NCBI GenBank assembly: GCA_025093555.1
Contig: JAIWNF010000078.1
Span: 62,001 to 126,000, forward strand
Direction of reading: 5' to 3'
Length of the DNA stretch: 64,000 bases
Source of the DNA: Circinella umbellata
Taxonomy: Eukaryota > Mucoromycota > Mucoromycetes > Mucorales > Lichtheimiaceae
In this document: piece after piece, positions 49,893-62,700 of the stretch
Layout of the letters: every line of letters starts with the position of its first letter
Numbering within the stretch: position 1 is the first letter of the stretch
Position numbers and translations under genes: made by a program
Notes under the pieces: generated by a model
Told to the model about the DNA's origin: nothing
What the model saw: the letters and a program-made list of their open reading frames with translations, nothing else
The model's database searches: none

Positions 49893-50294
49893 ACAACTTA
49901 TAATTGTTTTCTTATTCTTATTATTCTAATCCTTCTCAAAAAAAAATTCGATTGCGAGAGAGAAAAAAAAAAGATAAAAATATATATCATTTGTATCTGT
50001 TCTCTTTGTTTCCTATTATATTATATGTTATGATTCTATTCAACTTTTTCCCTTTCCTCATTCTTTTTTATGTTATCTTTTATATATATTAAAACATTGG
50101 TGTGGGTTTATTATACATAAAAAAACCCATTCCCCTCCCTCTCGCCAAAAAACAAAAAAGCCCTTTTTTTTATACCTGAATTGTAGTCGGAGCTACTTAC
50201 TGATTCTTCCATAAAAGAATGAGCTAAAATTAAGTTTCTTGTGTTTTTTTTTTTTTTTTGCTTCTCCACTCTCTTCTTCATCCTAACACAAACA

Positions 50295-52032
50295 ATGTTG
50301 AACGCTTTCGCTCAATCGATTACGAGACCTTCCGAGATAAAGGCTTTGTTTACTTATAAATTTGCACCAAAGTCTGAAAATATTCGCCGTCATCGTCAAA
50401 GTCTTACTAAAGATGAAAATAAGAGACGCTGCTATGAGTACTTGAACATGGTAATACAAAAATAAAAAAAAATAACCTTTCCCATTCATTAAGTTAAAGA
50501 AAAATCATCATCCACAAGGTATTAAATAAAAACGCGTGTTTCTAAATTGGGACAATATATCTTATTTTATTTTTGTTAGACATCACGTAGTTTTGCTGCT
50601 GTTATTCAGGAACTTGACGATCAATTACGTGATGCTGTAAGTTTATTCTGAAATTCTTATTATTATTCCGTGTTTTTTTTTTCTCTATTATTATTCTGTA
50701 TGAGCCTCCGGCTGATGGGAAATCAACTCGAATTTTATATGCAGGTCTGTTTGTTTTATTTAGTTTTACGTGGATTGGATACAATCGAAGATGATATGAC
50801 ATTGGATTTGGATCGTAAAGTGGAATTATTACGTTCGTTTGATAAGGTGATTTATGAGAAAGGATGGACATTTAATGAGAGTAAGTTTGGGTGAGATAAG
50901 ACTTTTTGTAATAGAGTTGATGTAGAAAGGAAAAACGGAAATATTGAACATCTTTTCTTAAAAAAAAATATAATCATGTTTAGGTGGACCTAATGAAAAA
51001 GATAGAGAATTATTAGTCCATTTCGACGTTGTAATTGAGGAATTCTTGAAGCTTAATCCTAAATTCCAACAAGTCATTGCTGATATCACCAAGCGTATGG
51101 GTAATGGTATGGCTGATTATGCTACTGGTGAACATCGTGAAAACACATCTGTTGCAACCATTGCGGATTTTGATCTTTATTGTCATTATGTCGCTGGTCT
51201 TGTCGGTCATGGTCTCTCTGATCTCTTTTCTGCATCCAACTTGGAAGCACCTGAAGTTGCAAGCAACACAGAACTTTCTAACAACATGGGTTTATTCTTA
51301 CAAAAGACCAATATTATTCGTGATTATCGTGAAGATTTGGAAGAAGGTCGTCAATTCTGGCCAAGGGAAATTTGGGGCGATTATGCAGATAACTTTAGTG
51401 ATTTTATTAAACCTGAACATCAAGATCAAGCACGTGCCTGTTTGAATGCCATGGTATTAAATGTATTGGATTTGGTACCGGATGTTTTGAGTTACATGCA
51501 ACAATTACATAATCAATCGGTTTTTAACTTTTGTGCTATTCCTCAAGTGATGGCCATTGCTACTTTGAATTTGGTATTTAATAATATGGATGTATATAAA
51601 CGCAATGTCAAGATTCGTAAAGGTGAAGCAGTAGAATTGATTTTGGCAAGCACAAGTATGGATAGTGTAGTATCGATTTTCCGTCATTATGTTCATGAAA
51701 TTTCTAAAAAGAACGATGCTCGTGATCCAAACTTTATCAATGTCTCCATGGCAATTGGAAAGGTAACGTAAACTAAGCGATAACAATGATAAACTATGTT
51801 TATTGTTTTATAATGAGCATATTATATAATTCGGTACGAAATAACAACTAGCCAATGATCTAACTTTACTTCATTCTCTTCTTTTTTTTTTCTTAATTAG
51901 ATTGAACAATGGATTACTACAAACATTCCATCCTCTGACGCCAACGCACGACCACAATCATCCTATATGACACCTATCATTATTTGTATCATTGCGGTGA
52001 TCTTTTTGGCTATTTATCAAAACTTGCAGTAA
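50295..52032 (+). CDS. ERG9: Squalene synthase (farnesyl-diphosphate farnesyltransferase)
   Basis: Erg9 joins two farnesyl diphosphates into squalene, the first committed step of ergosterol synthesis, at the ER membrane. Five exons (50295-50450, 50580-50636, 50745-50880, 50984-51762, 51901-52032) join in frame to 419 residues, a normal length. The sequence shows CYEYLNMTSRSFAAVIQEL, the first aspartate-rich motif in FYLVLRGLDTIEDDMTL, GMADYATGEH, DFDLYCHYVAGLVGHGLSDLF, the second aspartate-rich motif in LQKTNIIRDYREDLEEGRQFWP, and FCAIPQVMAIATL. A C-terminal membrane helix (MTPIIICIIAVIFLAIY) ends the protein just before the last residues NLQ. All catalytic motifs are intact. It follows PKA on the same strand with about 400 bases between. 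Confidence 0.97.
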
Positions 52033-53065
52033 TAACAATAATAATATTAATAATACTAATTAGATTATTCCTTTCTTTATCCACCCTAAAAAAAATACAC
52101 GCATACACACTCCAATACATACAGTTTACTACACCTTTTTTTTAAAAAAAAAACTGGTTCTTCCTCTTTTTTTTTTCCTTAGAACAAATACCCGTTGTTT
52201 TACGCTAATAATAATAAAAAATTCATCTTCGTCATTGAATAATAATATTGAAAAATATTCTATTTTAAGATAATAGACGGTTGATGCCAATAGTAGAGGT
52301 GAAAGAGAGATTACGTATGAGGGAAGAAAATAATATATTTACCATTTGTGAATGATGGATTATACACATATAGTGAAGACGGACAACATTACATACATAT
52401 GACGAATTATTCTTTTGTGCGTATCATATTTAATTAAGCATGAATTTCAAAACATCAATTTCAGTTAGTGCTATACATATATCATTATAGCATGAATATT
52501 TTGCTAAGTGCTGTTTTATGTTTTAATAGTTTTTCAAAAGGCCAGTTTTTTTAATATATTTTATAGTATTACCCAACATCAGCCCTATAGGTATAATGCA
52601 TTATTCAATGACAACGATAGTCATCCAAATAATTTAAAACTGTTGGTTTATCTATACTATCATACAAGTTGATATTAAATGTTTTTTTTCTATGATCCAT
52701 TACTGTATTCTAGAGGATGCTACAATATAATACTGAATTTATTGAATATATGAAGAAATAAGAAAAAGTGCATAGTAATTATAATCATGTTACACCAAAA
52801 TACATATATTGTGGTCAGTGATATCATCGCAGGGTGAAGGTATTAATTTTTGTTGCATGATAATATCTCACCCCCTTTTTTTTCCATTTTGATATCCAGT
52901 ATAATCAACAATGTCTAATAGAAAAAAGCATAATTTTCTTTTACTTGTTTTTATTCAGCGTACATATTTGATTAAAGCAAATGTATATACAACAGCAACA
53001 ACATCAGTGAAAAGAAATATGATAAAATAGGTGTAAGAAAGGGATCTTTTTTTTTTTTATAAATT
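52033..53065. other. 3' regions of converging genes
   Basis: No gene seen. The ERG9 3' untranslated region and that of the Myb-domain gene meet here in AT-rich DNA. Confidence 0.6.
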
Positions 53066-55173
53066 TTATCCAAGACTTTCCACCATGGCACGACGTGTTG
53101 TAACCAACCGATCAATAATTTCTATAAAGAATGTTCATATAATATCAATAACCTTTTTTTCTTTTTTGAAAAGGGAAGAACAAAACCATCTTAGAATTTC
53201 TTTTACCTGGATATTTCATTTTCTCAAAACCATTTAAAGAATCTCTCATCTTATAATAAGTTCTTCTTGCTACATTCTGACTACTAAAATACCATTATAT
53301 CATTGAAAATAAAGGTGTAAGGTTGGGTTATAGAAAAGATATTAAGTGTATTTTATATTATTCCCGTTATAAATAGCTTACATTTTAAAATCGTCAGTAT
53401 TGACCTTATTATAATCGACAGTATCTTCTGATTTCCATCCCATCTTTTGCATTCTAATAGAATCGAAGTATATATATTATTAGTACTCAAATTTATATAT
53501 AAAATATATTCCCCATATATGAAATAGATAGATTGTATAACTTACTGTTCAAAAAGCATTAATTGAACTTGTACTGTAACATCTTTCATGGTACGAACTA
53601 TTACTGCACCAGCTGTATTAAAAGTAGTATGCGTACTCTCCCTAATAATGATTCATTAGATGAAGAATAATAAATATAATCCTACTCTTTCCCATTTTTC
53701 AACCTACTTACCATTTCTTTCTGATTTGAAGCGCATTTCGTTTTTCATTGGAAAAATATTCTTTTGCAATATATTCCCAAGAAATACTTTTGCCATGTTT
53801 TTCAGTGTATTCTTTAACACTTTTTTCCAACTTATTAATTTCTTCTTGTGACCAATGTGTTCGATTTGCTGGTTGATGTGTTAATTGTCTATGTCGATCC
53901 GCACAAGATTTCGGTGTTCTACTCAATTTTTCTGCGATCGTTACGAATTTTCTATCGTATTTTTTGGTCAAGCTATTTATAAACATATTGGATGAATATA
54001 TGTTGATGTTTAGTCCATGATATTCATATATATATATATCTTAAATGAATTCAGAATATCTTACTGTAATAGCTCTTTATCTTGTTCTGGTGTCCAATGA
54101 CCTTTATAAGCATCTTCATGATAACACTTTTTGGTATGATGTACAATTTGTGATAAAGATCTATTTGGAAATGCTTTTACTATAAAAGCTCTTAGTATAT
54201 ATATTTGACAGCACATGAAACTTATATATGTTCAATGAACTTACTAATTTGATACCAAAACTTCAAATGTTCTTTATAACTTGTGGCTAATACTGTCTCT
54301 CTAAGTTGTTCCAATGTTAAACCATCACGCTAATTAAACAAAAGTTAGGTAATTAATAACTATCCTCAGTCAAACACACGCACACAGAAACAAAGAAAAA
54401 CCTCGGTCTTCCCTATATGCCTCAAAACATTTATAATAATCACTTACTCTACCGATTTTTTTAATCCGTTTTTCAAGTCGAAGAAGTTCATCCACTGAAA
54501 ACTTTCCGGTCTTTATATCCCATTCCCCCTTTTTCACTTTTTCCCTGACTTTCTCAGGATGATGGTATACTTTTCGATGCCATTGACAACGAGGTTCTCC
54601 TTCATAATTATCATCAGAATCAGATGATTCATCCGAGTCAGAAATATAATAATCACGATTCACTCTAATTGTTGAATAGACCATATTACGATTTTTCATT
54701 TGTGTTTTCATATCCACTCCATCATCATAAACAAAATGTAATTTAGGAAGAATTCGATTCTGAGTGAGTTTACGATGCTTTTCTATTTCCTCTTTCTTTT
54801 TTTGTGTTGTCGTTTTTGTTTTGGATCTATTGGTGTTATTATCATCATCACTACTATCACTATCACTATCACTGGCACTTTGATATGATTTTGGTATTGA
54901 AGTTGGTGTTGGTGTGGTTTCGATATTAGTAGTACTATTAGAATGGGTAGTGGTATTTGTCGTCATTGTTGCTGATTCATTGTTTCTTTCACTACCGATA
55001 ATATCCCTGATCTTACGCTTTTTAATGGTCTTGGTCAATGAATCTTTGTCGTTGTTGTGATGGTGTTTACGTTTATTTTTATCATTACTTCGATCTTTGT
55101 TTTTTTTCTTATGGTGCTTTTTTGAATCATTTCCTTTTTGAACAGCAGGTACAACTTGTTCGTCGTTTGCCAT
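53066..55173 (-). CDS. Reb1/TTF1-like Myb-domain DNA-binding protein
   Basis: This family binds rDNA and gene borders and stops RNA polymerases or replication forks in the nucleus. Eight exons (first 55173-54448, then 54329-54245, 54179-54065, 53972-53712 and smaller ones to 53066) join in frame to about 495 residues. Residues 1-60 are Lys-rich (SKKHHKKKNKDRSNDKNKRKHHHN), giving a nuclear or nucleolar signal. A Ser/Asp acidic stretch (SASDSDSDSSDDD) and a second one (DSDESSDSDD) follow. After RDGLTLEQLRETVLATSYKEHLKFWYQI the Myb/SANT repeats appear: GHWTPEQDKELLHLTKKYDRKFVTIAEKL, then THWSQEEINKLEKSVKEYTEKHGKSISWEYIAKEYF, with the expected Trp spacing. It ends LVTTRRAMVESLG. Which member it is (Reb1, Nsi1 or TTF1 type) cannot be said by eye. 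Confidence 0.85.
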
Positions 55174-55673
55174 GGTTTGGTAACTTTGAAAAAAAAAAGT
55201 AAAGCAGAAATAGAAAATAGTTTTTTTTTTAAAGTTCTTGGAGCTTTAATTAAAATACCGCTTTTAAAGCATCATTTAATATTTGATTTATTAAGCATTG
55301 AGAAAAAGGAATCTAATATAAAAATATATATTGTGTATTATATGATATTGTACAACAGAAAAAGAATAATAATATAAATAATAATGGAGGAGGTAGAAAG
55401 AAAAAGGGATGGGTTGGGGTATGATACTGATAATGATGTTGATATGATAACAAACTACAAAATTATATAGAATGATAATTAGCTCTCTTGAAAATATTAC
55501 TAGAAGAATTGCTTAAAAAGCTTACCTGATGTAATCCAAAATGTTTATACAATGAAAATAAAAATAAAGTATTTTGTGTGTCTATATGAATATAAATATA
55601 TATGTATATCTACGAATAATAAAAAGAGAGAGGTTGGGAGAAAAAAAGTATGTGAAGGTATACAGCAATAAAT
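55174..55673. other. Promoter of the Myb gene and 3' end of the phosphodiesterase gene
   Basis: No gene supported. AT-rich, with purine-rich stretches near 55,385-55,415 and 55,618-55,650. Confidence 0.6.
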
Positions 55674-58600
55674 TCATTGAATCGAGCAATGACAAGAAGC
55701 TGATGTTTCTCTTGAACCACGTCGATGATGTGTCAATTGAGAAGAGTTTATGTCTAAAATTTGAGGTGAAGGTGACGGTGATAATGATGATGTAGAGGCT
55801 GATGCTACCGTAAAATAATCCTTATGGTGCGGTTTACCTGGAGGAGAAAGTAAAGTTGGTGAAGATAACGAAATATCATATGGAGTAATATTGATATCAG
55901 TTTTCGATACAGCATTATCTATAACTTTTTGTCAAAGAAGAGAATTTACTTGAGAAAAACTGATGTTTTCATTGTATACGAATTTATATATCAGGTTATA
56001 TAATGAGAGCACCAAAAAAAAGAGGAAGATATATAAAGGACTTACCATTATGCTCTTCACTAATTTCTCTCAAGTCATCATCGTCGTCGTCATCATCATC
56101 ATCAGTACTAGGTTCAGAACGACCTAAACCAGAATCAGAAAGTTGATTGTTTTCCCAAATTTCTATATTCTCATTAATAAAGTCCAAACAAAATGACATT
56201 CCTAAAATAAATTGCAAATAAAACATGTAAGTGGTCAATTTTTAAGGTAATCAGAGAGGATGGTTTTTATAATGTATCATGAAAAAAAAAATTACCTGGT
56301 ATTACTTTTGCAACTGCTTTATAAAGTTTTAATGCAATGGCTTTTTCAAATGTCAATTGGAATTCACCTAGTGATACTTTTCCACGATCATTGATAGGTA
56401 ATACATTTAATCCTAATTCTTTTTCTAAATCTCCTTGGCGAGCAAATTCTTCTGCCAAGATTCTTGCCCATCTTTTAGCTACTGAAAAAGGTCGTGTCTA
56501 ACAAAAAAAAATATAAACAATGACTTTGTGTAAATATACATGGTATCTTTGTAATAAGAAAAGGATAGAGTGTGTATGTACATCAAATTATTAATTACAT
56601 ACACAATTTCCAATATCTGCACATTTGATTAATGCACCACAAATAGTTAATCGTTCTTGATCCTTTTCACTCTCATTATTTAAATCAATATCATGATTAT
56701 GCCAATGATCCGCTTGTTTTTCTATCCGCTGTACATAATCATCATGCATTCCCATATCTGTTGCTAAGATACAATGAACAACCATTTTTCGAAACCCTAT
56801 AAATTATATTCCAATTAATTAATCTTTTAAGAGAAACATAAATCCATAGAGAGTGAGAGTCAAAAAAAAAATTTACTTACATTTCCAATCTGGATTATGT
56901 TCTACGTATGTCAATTTACTAAAGCAACTTTTACGTAATAAATGGAAGAATGCCATGGAATGATAACTTTCCAATACCGATCGATCATTATATAAAACTG
57001 CTAAAGGTGTTTCGGATTGAATCTATTAAAAATAGAATTATTATTATTAGAAATCCCTTTACCTTGCTATTGTTACGTACTTTATTAGTATACTCATTCA
57101 GAAAAGGAAATACTTTATTACCATAAACATATTGGTTACACCCGGATGACCCACATCATGACCTATACTAGCCATAAGAAGAGCAAGAATATCTATAGGT
57201 CGTAATAATTCTTTACAACGTTTGTGATAACTTGCTTGTTCCTCTGTTAAAGTTGTTTGTGAATATCCTACATCAACTCTTTCACATTCTGATTCTTGAG
57301 ATTTTAAAAATGGGGTAAAAGTTGATCTATCCATGGGTTCTAATATACCCATCTGACAAAGAAAATAATAAGTGGATTGTAATACATCCACAGCATGTCG
57401 AAAGTTATGATATGGATTATTATTGTGATATGAGTTATAGATGTCAAATGCAAAATTAAACATTTCATCTATATAAAGAATAATATTTAGCCACGTTTTA
57501 TTTTTTGTCCAACATGAACATAAAAGGAAAAGAAAAGAAAAGAAGGTTTACCATCGGAAACACGAAATTCGGCAAGATCGGGATGTTCCAAAGCTTGATT
57601 CAGTATTAAACAAACGAAATGTACTAATTCCTTGACTTCCATATCCAATGGTAAAAAATCCCAACTACATATACTTGTTTGAAGAGATCTGATTTTATCA
57701 CTAATATCATTGTTATTTTTATAATAAAATGAGTGAGCATTTGAAATATAAAGATGAATATAATAATTCATCACTCTTATTATTAGTATTATGATTATTA
57801 TTACTATTATCATTCATGCACCTTTTTATGGATGCCATAGATGACCTTCGACTTGAACTTTTAGGTGGTGCGTAATAATCAAATACCGTCTTTTGTAACC
57901 TGAAATAAATAGATTATCTTGATGAGAAAATAGCATATATTATATTACTACCATCTATTTTTTTTTTTTTGACATTAATGATTTTACCAATTTTCTTTCA
58001 TAAAAACACTTTTTAATCGATCTTCAAAAAAGGGCCAGACTTTTCCTTTTTCTTCTTGAGGCGGAGACGAAGATGTAACATACAGGGATGATGAATTTAT
58101 ATCTATTCGAGTATTACTGTTACTATTACTATTATTGATCCGGTACCGATAGACATTCTAAAATAGAAAAACAAAATTGGTACCAAACTTGTCAGTCTTG
58201 AGAAAAAAAAATTGAAGGGCAAGGAGAGTAGGAAGAAGGGAAAAAAAGAAATAAAAAGGGTCTGTGGTTACCAAAAATAACGTTTTAATGACTTGAGCTT
58301 TTAAAGGTTTAACAATATAATCTGCTGCACCATGACATAGACACTCAAGCATAAACTCAGGATCTTCTCGGCAGGAGCATACTAAAAGAATGAATTTAAA
58401 TTTTTTTGGTTAATTATAGTTCTTATTCTTTTACTTTCCAACCCAACAACTATTCACAAGTTGGTCAGGTCATGTTTTAAGATGAAGCGGAGAAGAGTAA
58501 AGCTTGAGGGGGGGGAGTTGCGTGATATAATATTTAAAAGAAGTTTGATTTACCGATAGGTATTGTATCATGTAAACTGCCTTGATTTAATTCTTTCGTA

Positions 58601-58970
58601 ATTGATTTGATCAAATCAAGACATTCTTTTGAATGGATTTCCCGGTCTGCAATATTTTCATCCACATCAATAAGAACTAAAGTAGGTTGTTTTTGTTTTT
58701 TATACTTTTGTTCTGTGCGCAATGTTATTAATGCGTCATAACCACTTGATACAACTTCCACTACATATTTGTATCAATCATGAGGTTTTTTTTTGGGGGG
58801 ATGGGGGAGAAGGAAAGGTTAGGATGGTAATCATTATTATTATAGATTATTATCATAATTCTTTTCTTACCATGATCATAAAGTGACTGTAACGTGGATA
58901 ATGTTGTATCTTTATGTTGTGGTGTGACGCAGCTTTCCACAAGTATTATGGAGCACTGACTTGGATTCAT
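55674..58970 (-). CDS. Receiver-domain/cyclic-nucleotide phosphodiesterase fusion (RegA-like)
   Basis: The catalytic part hydrolyses cAMP (or cGMP) to 5'-AMP. About twelve exons join in frame to roughly 700 residues. The N-terminal part resembles a receiver domain: SIILVESC (the usual acidic pair is changed to ES), TLVLIDVDEN (phospho-acceptor Asp), and ADYIVKPLK (conserved Lys). A linker with SSSRRSSMASIKR follows. The class I phosphodiesterase domain carries PYHNFRHAVDVLQS, GHDVGHPGVTN, FRKMVVHCILATDM, ALIKCADIGNC and TRPFSVAKRWARILAEEF, so the metal-binding His/Asp set is complete. The tail has an Asp homopolymer (ten Asp), then Ser/Pro sites and HRRGSRETS. The start is the ATG at 58,968-58,970; an upstream TTG-opened extension is not needed. 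Yeast Pde2 has no receiver domain; Dictyostelium RegA is the classic fused form. Confidence 0.88.
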
Positions 58971-59600
58971 CAATGATAATTTAGACAATATAAAAAAAAG
59001 CTACTACTATGCATATAGTGGAGTATAAAAAAAGAAGAAAAAAGTTTGGGGATGTCACCCATTTAATGTCATAAAGAAAAAATCATGAAAGTTCCCATTA
59101 GTAAAAAAAGAAATGAACACAATTTAAAAGTCGTTTATACGAGTAAAGAAGAGTGAGTTATATAGCACACTCTTGAATTCACCTGAATTTTCTTTTACTC
59201 AATTGTAACGTAATTCCTCTTTTTTTTTTTTTGTGTGTAGATAGAAAAAGAAAAGTATCGAGTTATATAAGTTAAAAAAGAAAAAGACAAAGAAAAAAAA
59301 AGAAATAGGCGTTTATTGTTATAATAAAATAAAAAAATCAAGCGAAACAAGACCAACGGCCATTCAATTAATTGTAAACAGGATCCGCAATAAGCTTTGA
59401 CAAAGAGGCAAAAAAAAAAAAAAGGGTTTGTTGTGTAATCCCTCTAAACCATATGCGGAGAACTAAAAAAAAATAGCCACGCGAGCATAATAGCCAGGAT
59501 CTATTTTCCGGGTTTCCTATATTGTGTAACTATAACATCGTATTTTTTGAGTGCTCAATGGGAAATATAGTGGGTACAACCATCCCCCTAATGTTGCCCT
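58971..59600. other. Promoter side of the phosphodiesterase gene
   Basis: No gene seen. Purine-rich runs (59,020-59,110; 59,230-59,310) equal pyrimidine-rich leader on the strand of the phosphodiesterase gene. Confidence 0.55.
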
Positions 59601-59770
59601 GCCGAATTTCTTTTTAATTTGGGTGCGCCGTAATTTTATGTTTGTGCTTGATTATTTTCAACTTTGTGGAAATCCTTGAAGTATGTTGGTACTGTATGCA
59701 GCCCAAAGTTGAAAATAATCAAACACAAACATAAAATTACGGCGCACCCAAATTAAAAAAATAAATCGGC
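59601..59770. repeat. Long near-perfect inverted repeat (hairpin)
   Basis: The left arm (59601-59665) and right arm (59705-59770) are reverse complements over about 65 bases. There is only one substitution in the inner 55 bases (CTTG versus TTTG), and a small offset where the outer ends GCCGAATTT and AAATCGGC meet. The loop is about 39 bases (59666-59704). The arms include a GC-richer core, GGGTGCGCCGTAATTTTATG. Such an element could be a MITE-type transposon or a precursor for Dicer-made small RNAs, which mucoralean fungi are known to produce. No clear target-site duplication is visible outside the arms. Confidence 0.93.
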
Positions 59771-62700
59771 CGTGGATCATTAGAGAAAAAAATCAATATA
59801 GTAAAGAGTAGTACTTGCTATGTTAGGCACCGACTTTTTGAGTTGGAACCAAAGAAAATTTTCTTTATAATACTATTTCTAATATAATATACCTATTTAT
59901 ATGGTATGTATGATGCTTATTTTCTGATAACATCTTTAAATAAACTTTTGGGAAAAGCTCAAACAATACTATATACTTTGTTTCCTAAGTCAAGCTAAAA
60001 AGGGTTCACATAATTGTAAATATATCGAAAAATTGCTACAAGGAATTAAATCATTGTTCACTACTTACAGCACTTTATTTATAAACAAAGAAAGTTATTT
60101 AAAGCTTACCCTCTTCATTTCAATATCCCCCCAGTTTTATAAAAAGAAAAGATGTTTTGTTTGTATGGCTACTACGTAAGTAATTTTTTTAATATTTTAT
60201 TATTGCTACGTGCTGAATATCAATAAGAAGAAAATGGTTATATAACAAGCGACTAAAAGAAAATATGCCAAATCAAGTAAATTGATGACTTTCAAAAGTA
60301 AATCCTACAATTCCAATTCTGATCTTCAAATATTTTCACAGCATATTCTTTATTCAGTGAATCATAAAAACACCTTATGCTGTAGAGCATGTGTGTAATC
60401 TGTACTTGTCGAGCTTTTTTATTTGCACCGATGTGTTCATAATTATCAGTGGTGAAATGTTGAATCTTTTTTTTTTTTTTTTTGCCGTCATGGAAACGAA
60501 GTGGTACAACATCGAGGAGTCAATGATGATAATTTAGATGGCGTACTCAAGTGAACCGAACTTTACATTCAAAAATGTATTTAGTTGTGCTGTTTATATC
60601 CATAGTATCCCTATCATCATCATTTTTTTCATTGTCCTACTGATATTCAGGATTAGAACTAGAGGCTGATTTACATTGTAATCATTCCATGGTTACGTAT
60701 ACTGCTTATTCTTATCGTACGTAAAAGATGTTTGCTTGAGTAGAAATAAGTAAATGGGGGGGGGAGGTTTATATATCATGAAACTATACAGTAAAAACAA
60801 TAGTTAGCTATTAATTTAAAAGCTATACTTAGTTTCGCACTCGTTGAACATTAATAATCAGGGACATGGGGCCTCACCTCCCTTTCCCCATTAATATAAA
60901 ATACTGCATTTCTCTAGCTGTGGGTTAAGGCTTCAAAATTTTCGGAACAATCACCACCTCAGATGATGATCCTTCGATACTCAACTAACGAAAAAAAGTA
61001 TGATACTAAAAGTTATACGTACTATGGTTAAATTAAGACGAGCAAAATAAAAAAAAATGACAGTTTAGATAATGTAGCAAGCTGCCTTAAATAGCTTTAC
61101 TACTGTGAGTTAATTTTTTAGTGTTAAAATGTTAATATTCGTGAAATAGTGATAATGAACCAGAGATTTTATCAATAATGAATTCACAGTGAATTGCGTA
61201 TTAAAATATAGACCATGGTTTCGTAGCAGTTGTATAAATGTGTAGAAATGAGTCATATCAGCAGCACAATTACATACAGTCAACCCCTCCCCGGGTTTTG
61301 CACACCTGAGATTTCCCTAATTTTTTGTTGCAGAACCGAAGGCTCGCAACAAGGAAGGATTGATATAAATATTTTATACAGCATTTCGTCATTATACTTT
61401 GCTGATATTTTGGTATTTCCTATTTGAAAAATGATTCCTTAAATTATAGTATAGTTGGCTCCCATTAGGTATTTGTAACATTTCCAAAAACAAAGAGTGA
61501 ATAACTGAGAGATTTGCAAAAGTGGAAAGTGCAAAAACAGGAGTTGCCTGTATTTAATAATAATGAACAAATACACAACTAAGTTGAGAAAGAAGTAGAC
61601 GAGAAAGAAATACAAAGCATCATCCGTGTGAAATTGGTAAAAAAAAAAAGAGACATATTTAGTACCAGCAGCTTGTTGACGAATTTTCTCTTGATAATAA
61701 GGAATAAGTCGATATTGCTATTTGATGTGTGAACAGAATAACCAATTGGAAATAGAAGAATGGGATGAGATAATGTTAAAGCAAGCTTATATTTTACTGA
61801 AGATTCTTATCATCAAAAGAGTGATATTATGTAAAAATAAGTTCGGTAAATATCTGTGCAAGTTCATTGGATACAGGTTTCAGAAGTGCCGGTTTAACAA
61901 AAAATTACTGTATAATTTTCTAGAAGGTTTTTGTTTGTTATTAATATTTAATACTATATTTCTAGTTTCCCAAAAAGGAGAGAGTACCGATCTTCAAAAA
62001 GCTGTATGATTACACATATACATGATACGTACCCAGGTCAGATTCTTAAAAAAAATAGGTATAAGTCAATTGCTGAATAGTCCTACGAAACAAACATCCA
62101 AAATATTAACAGAATACCCTTTGTTTGCTTTTGTAAGTGCCAAAATAAGAATTACTGGCTTTATAGTTGTTACATTTTTAATAACAACCATTTTTGGTTT
62201 GATACTTGCTTGATACTATTTATCAGCAATGAACATAATTTATTGACAGGTTACGTAGCCATTATGCTTCTTATGCATAAGATCTTAGCATATTACTTTC
62301 AACGAGGAATATTGCTTTTGGTTATATAAAAGACGGTTCCACTTTTTATGTTTCACGTAAAAGAGGTATAAGGCATATTTAGTAGGATTGTGATCAATTG
62401 TTGAAGCTTTTTGCAGATTAAAGCTTTGGATGTATACTCAATCATTGCGATCAGTGAATAATAAAAAATAAAAAATTGCTAATTCTAGTATAAGAAAAGA
62501 GTTCATTTTTCTACAGAGCCATGCCTTCTCATTTTCTTTATTGTCTGTGTTATGTACCGTACGTACGGTCTGACATTATTACTATTATTGCTGTTATTAC
62601 TTTATAAGATTTTTGGATCTATAAACGTCGTAAGAAATTAACCTTTTTTTAGGATATTTTTATTAATACGTATTATTTTAAGTCGCTTGGCCCTTGAAGT

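Noticed and set aside
59601..59770. Reading the long hairpin as a rho-independent-type terminator
   Set aside because: Far too long, lies in eukaryotic DNA and is not at the end of any gene.
61722..62009. 95-codon plus-strand frame considered as a small gene
   Set aside because: Hydrophobic/Lys-rich composition typical of AT-rich chance frames; no signal peptide or family motif.
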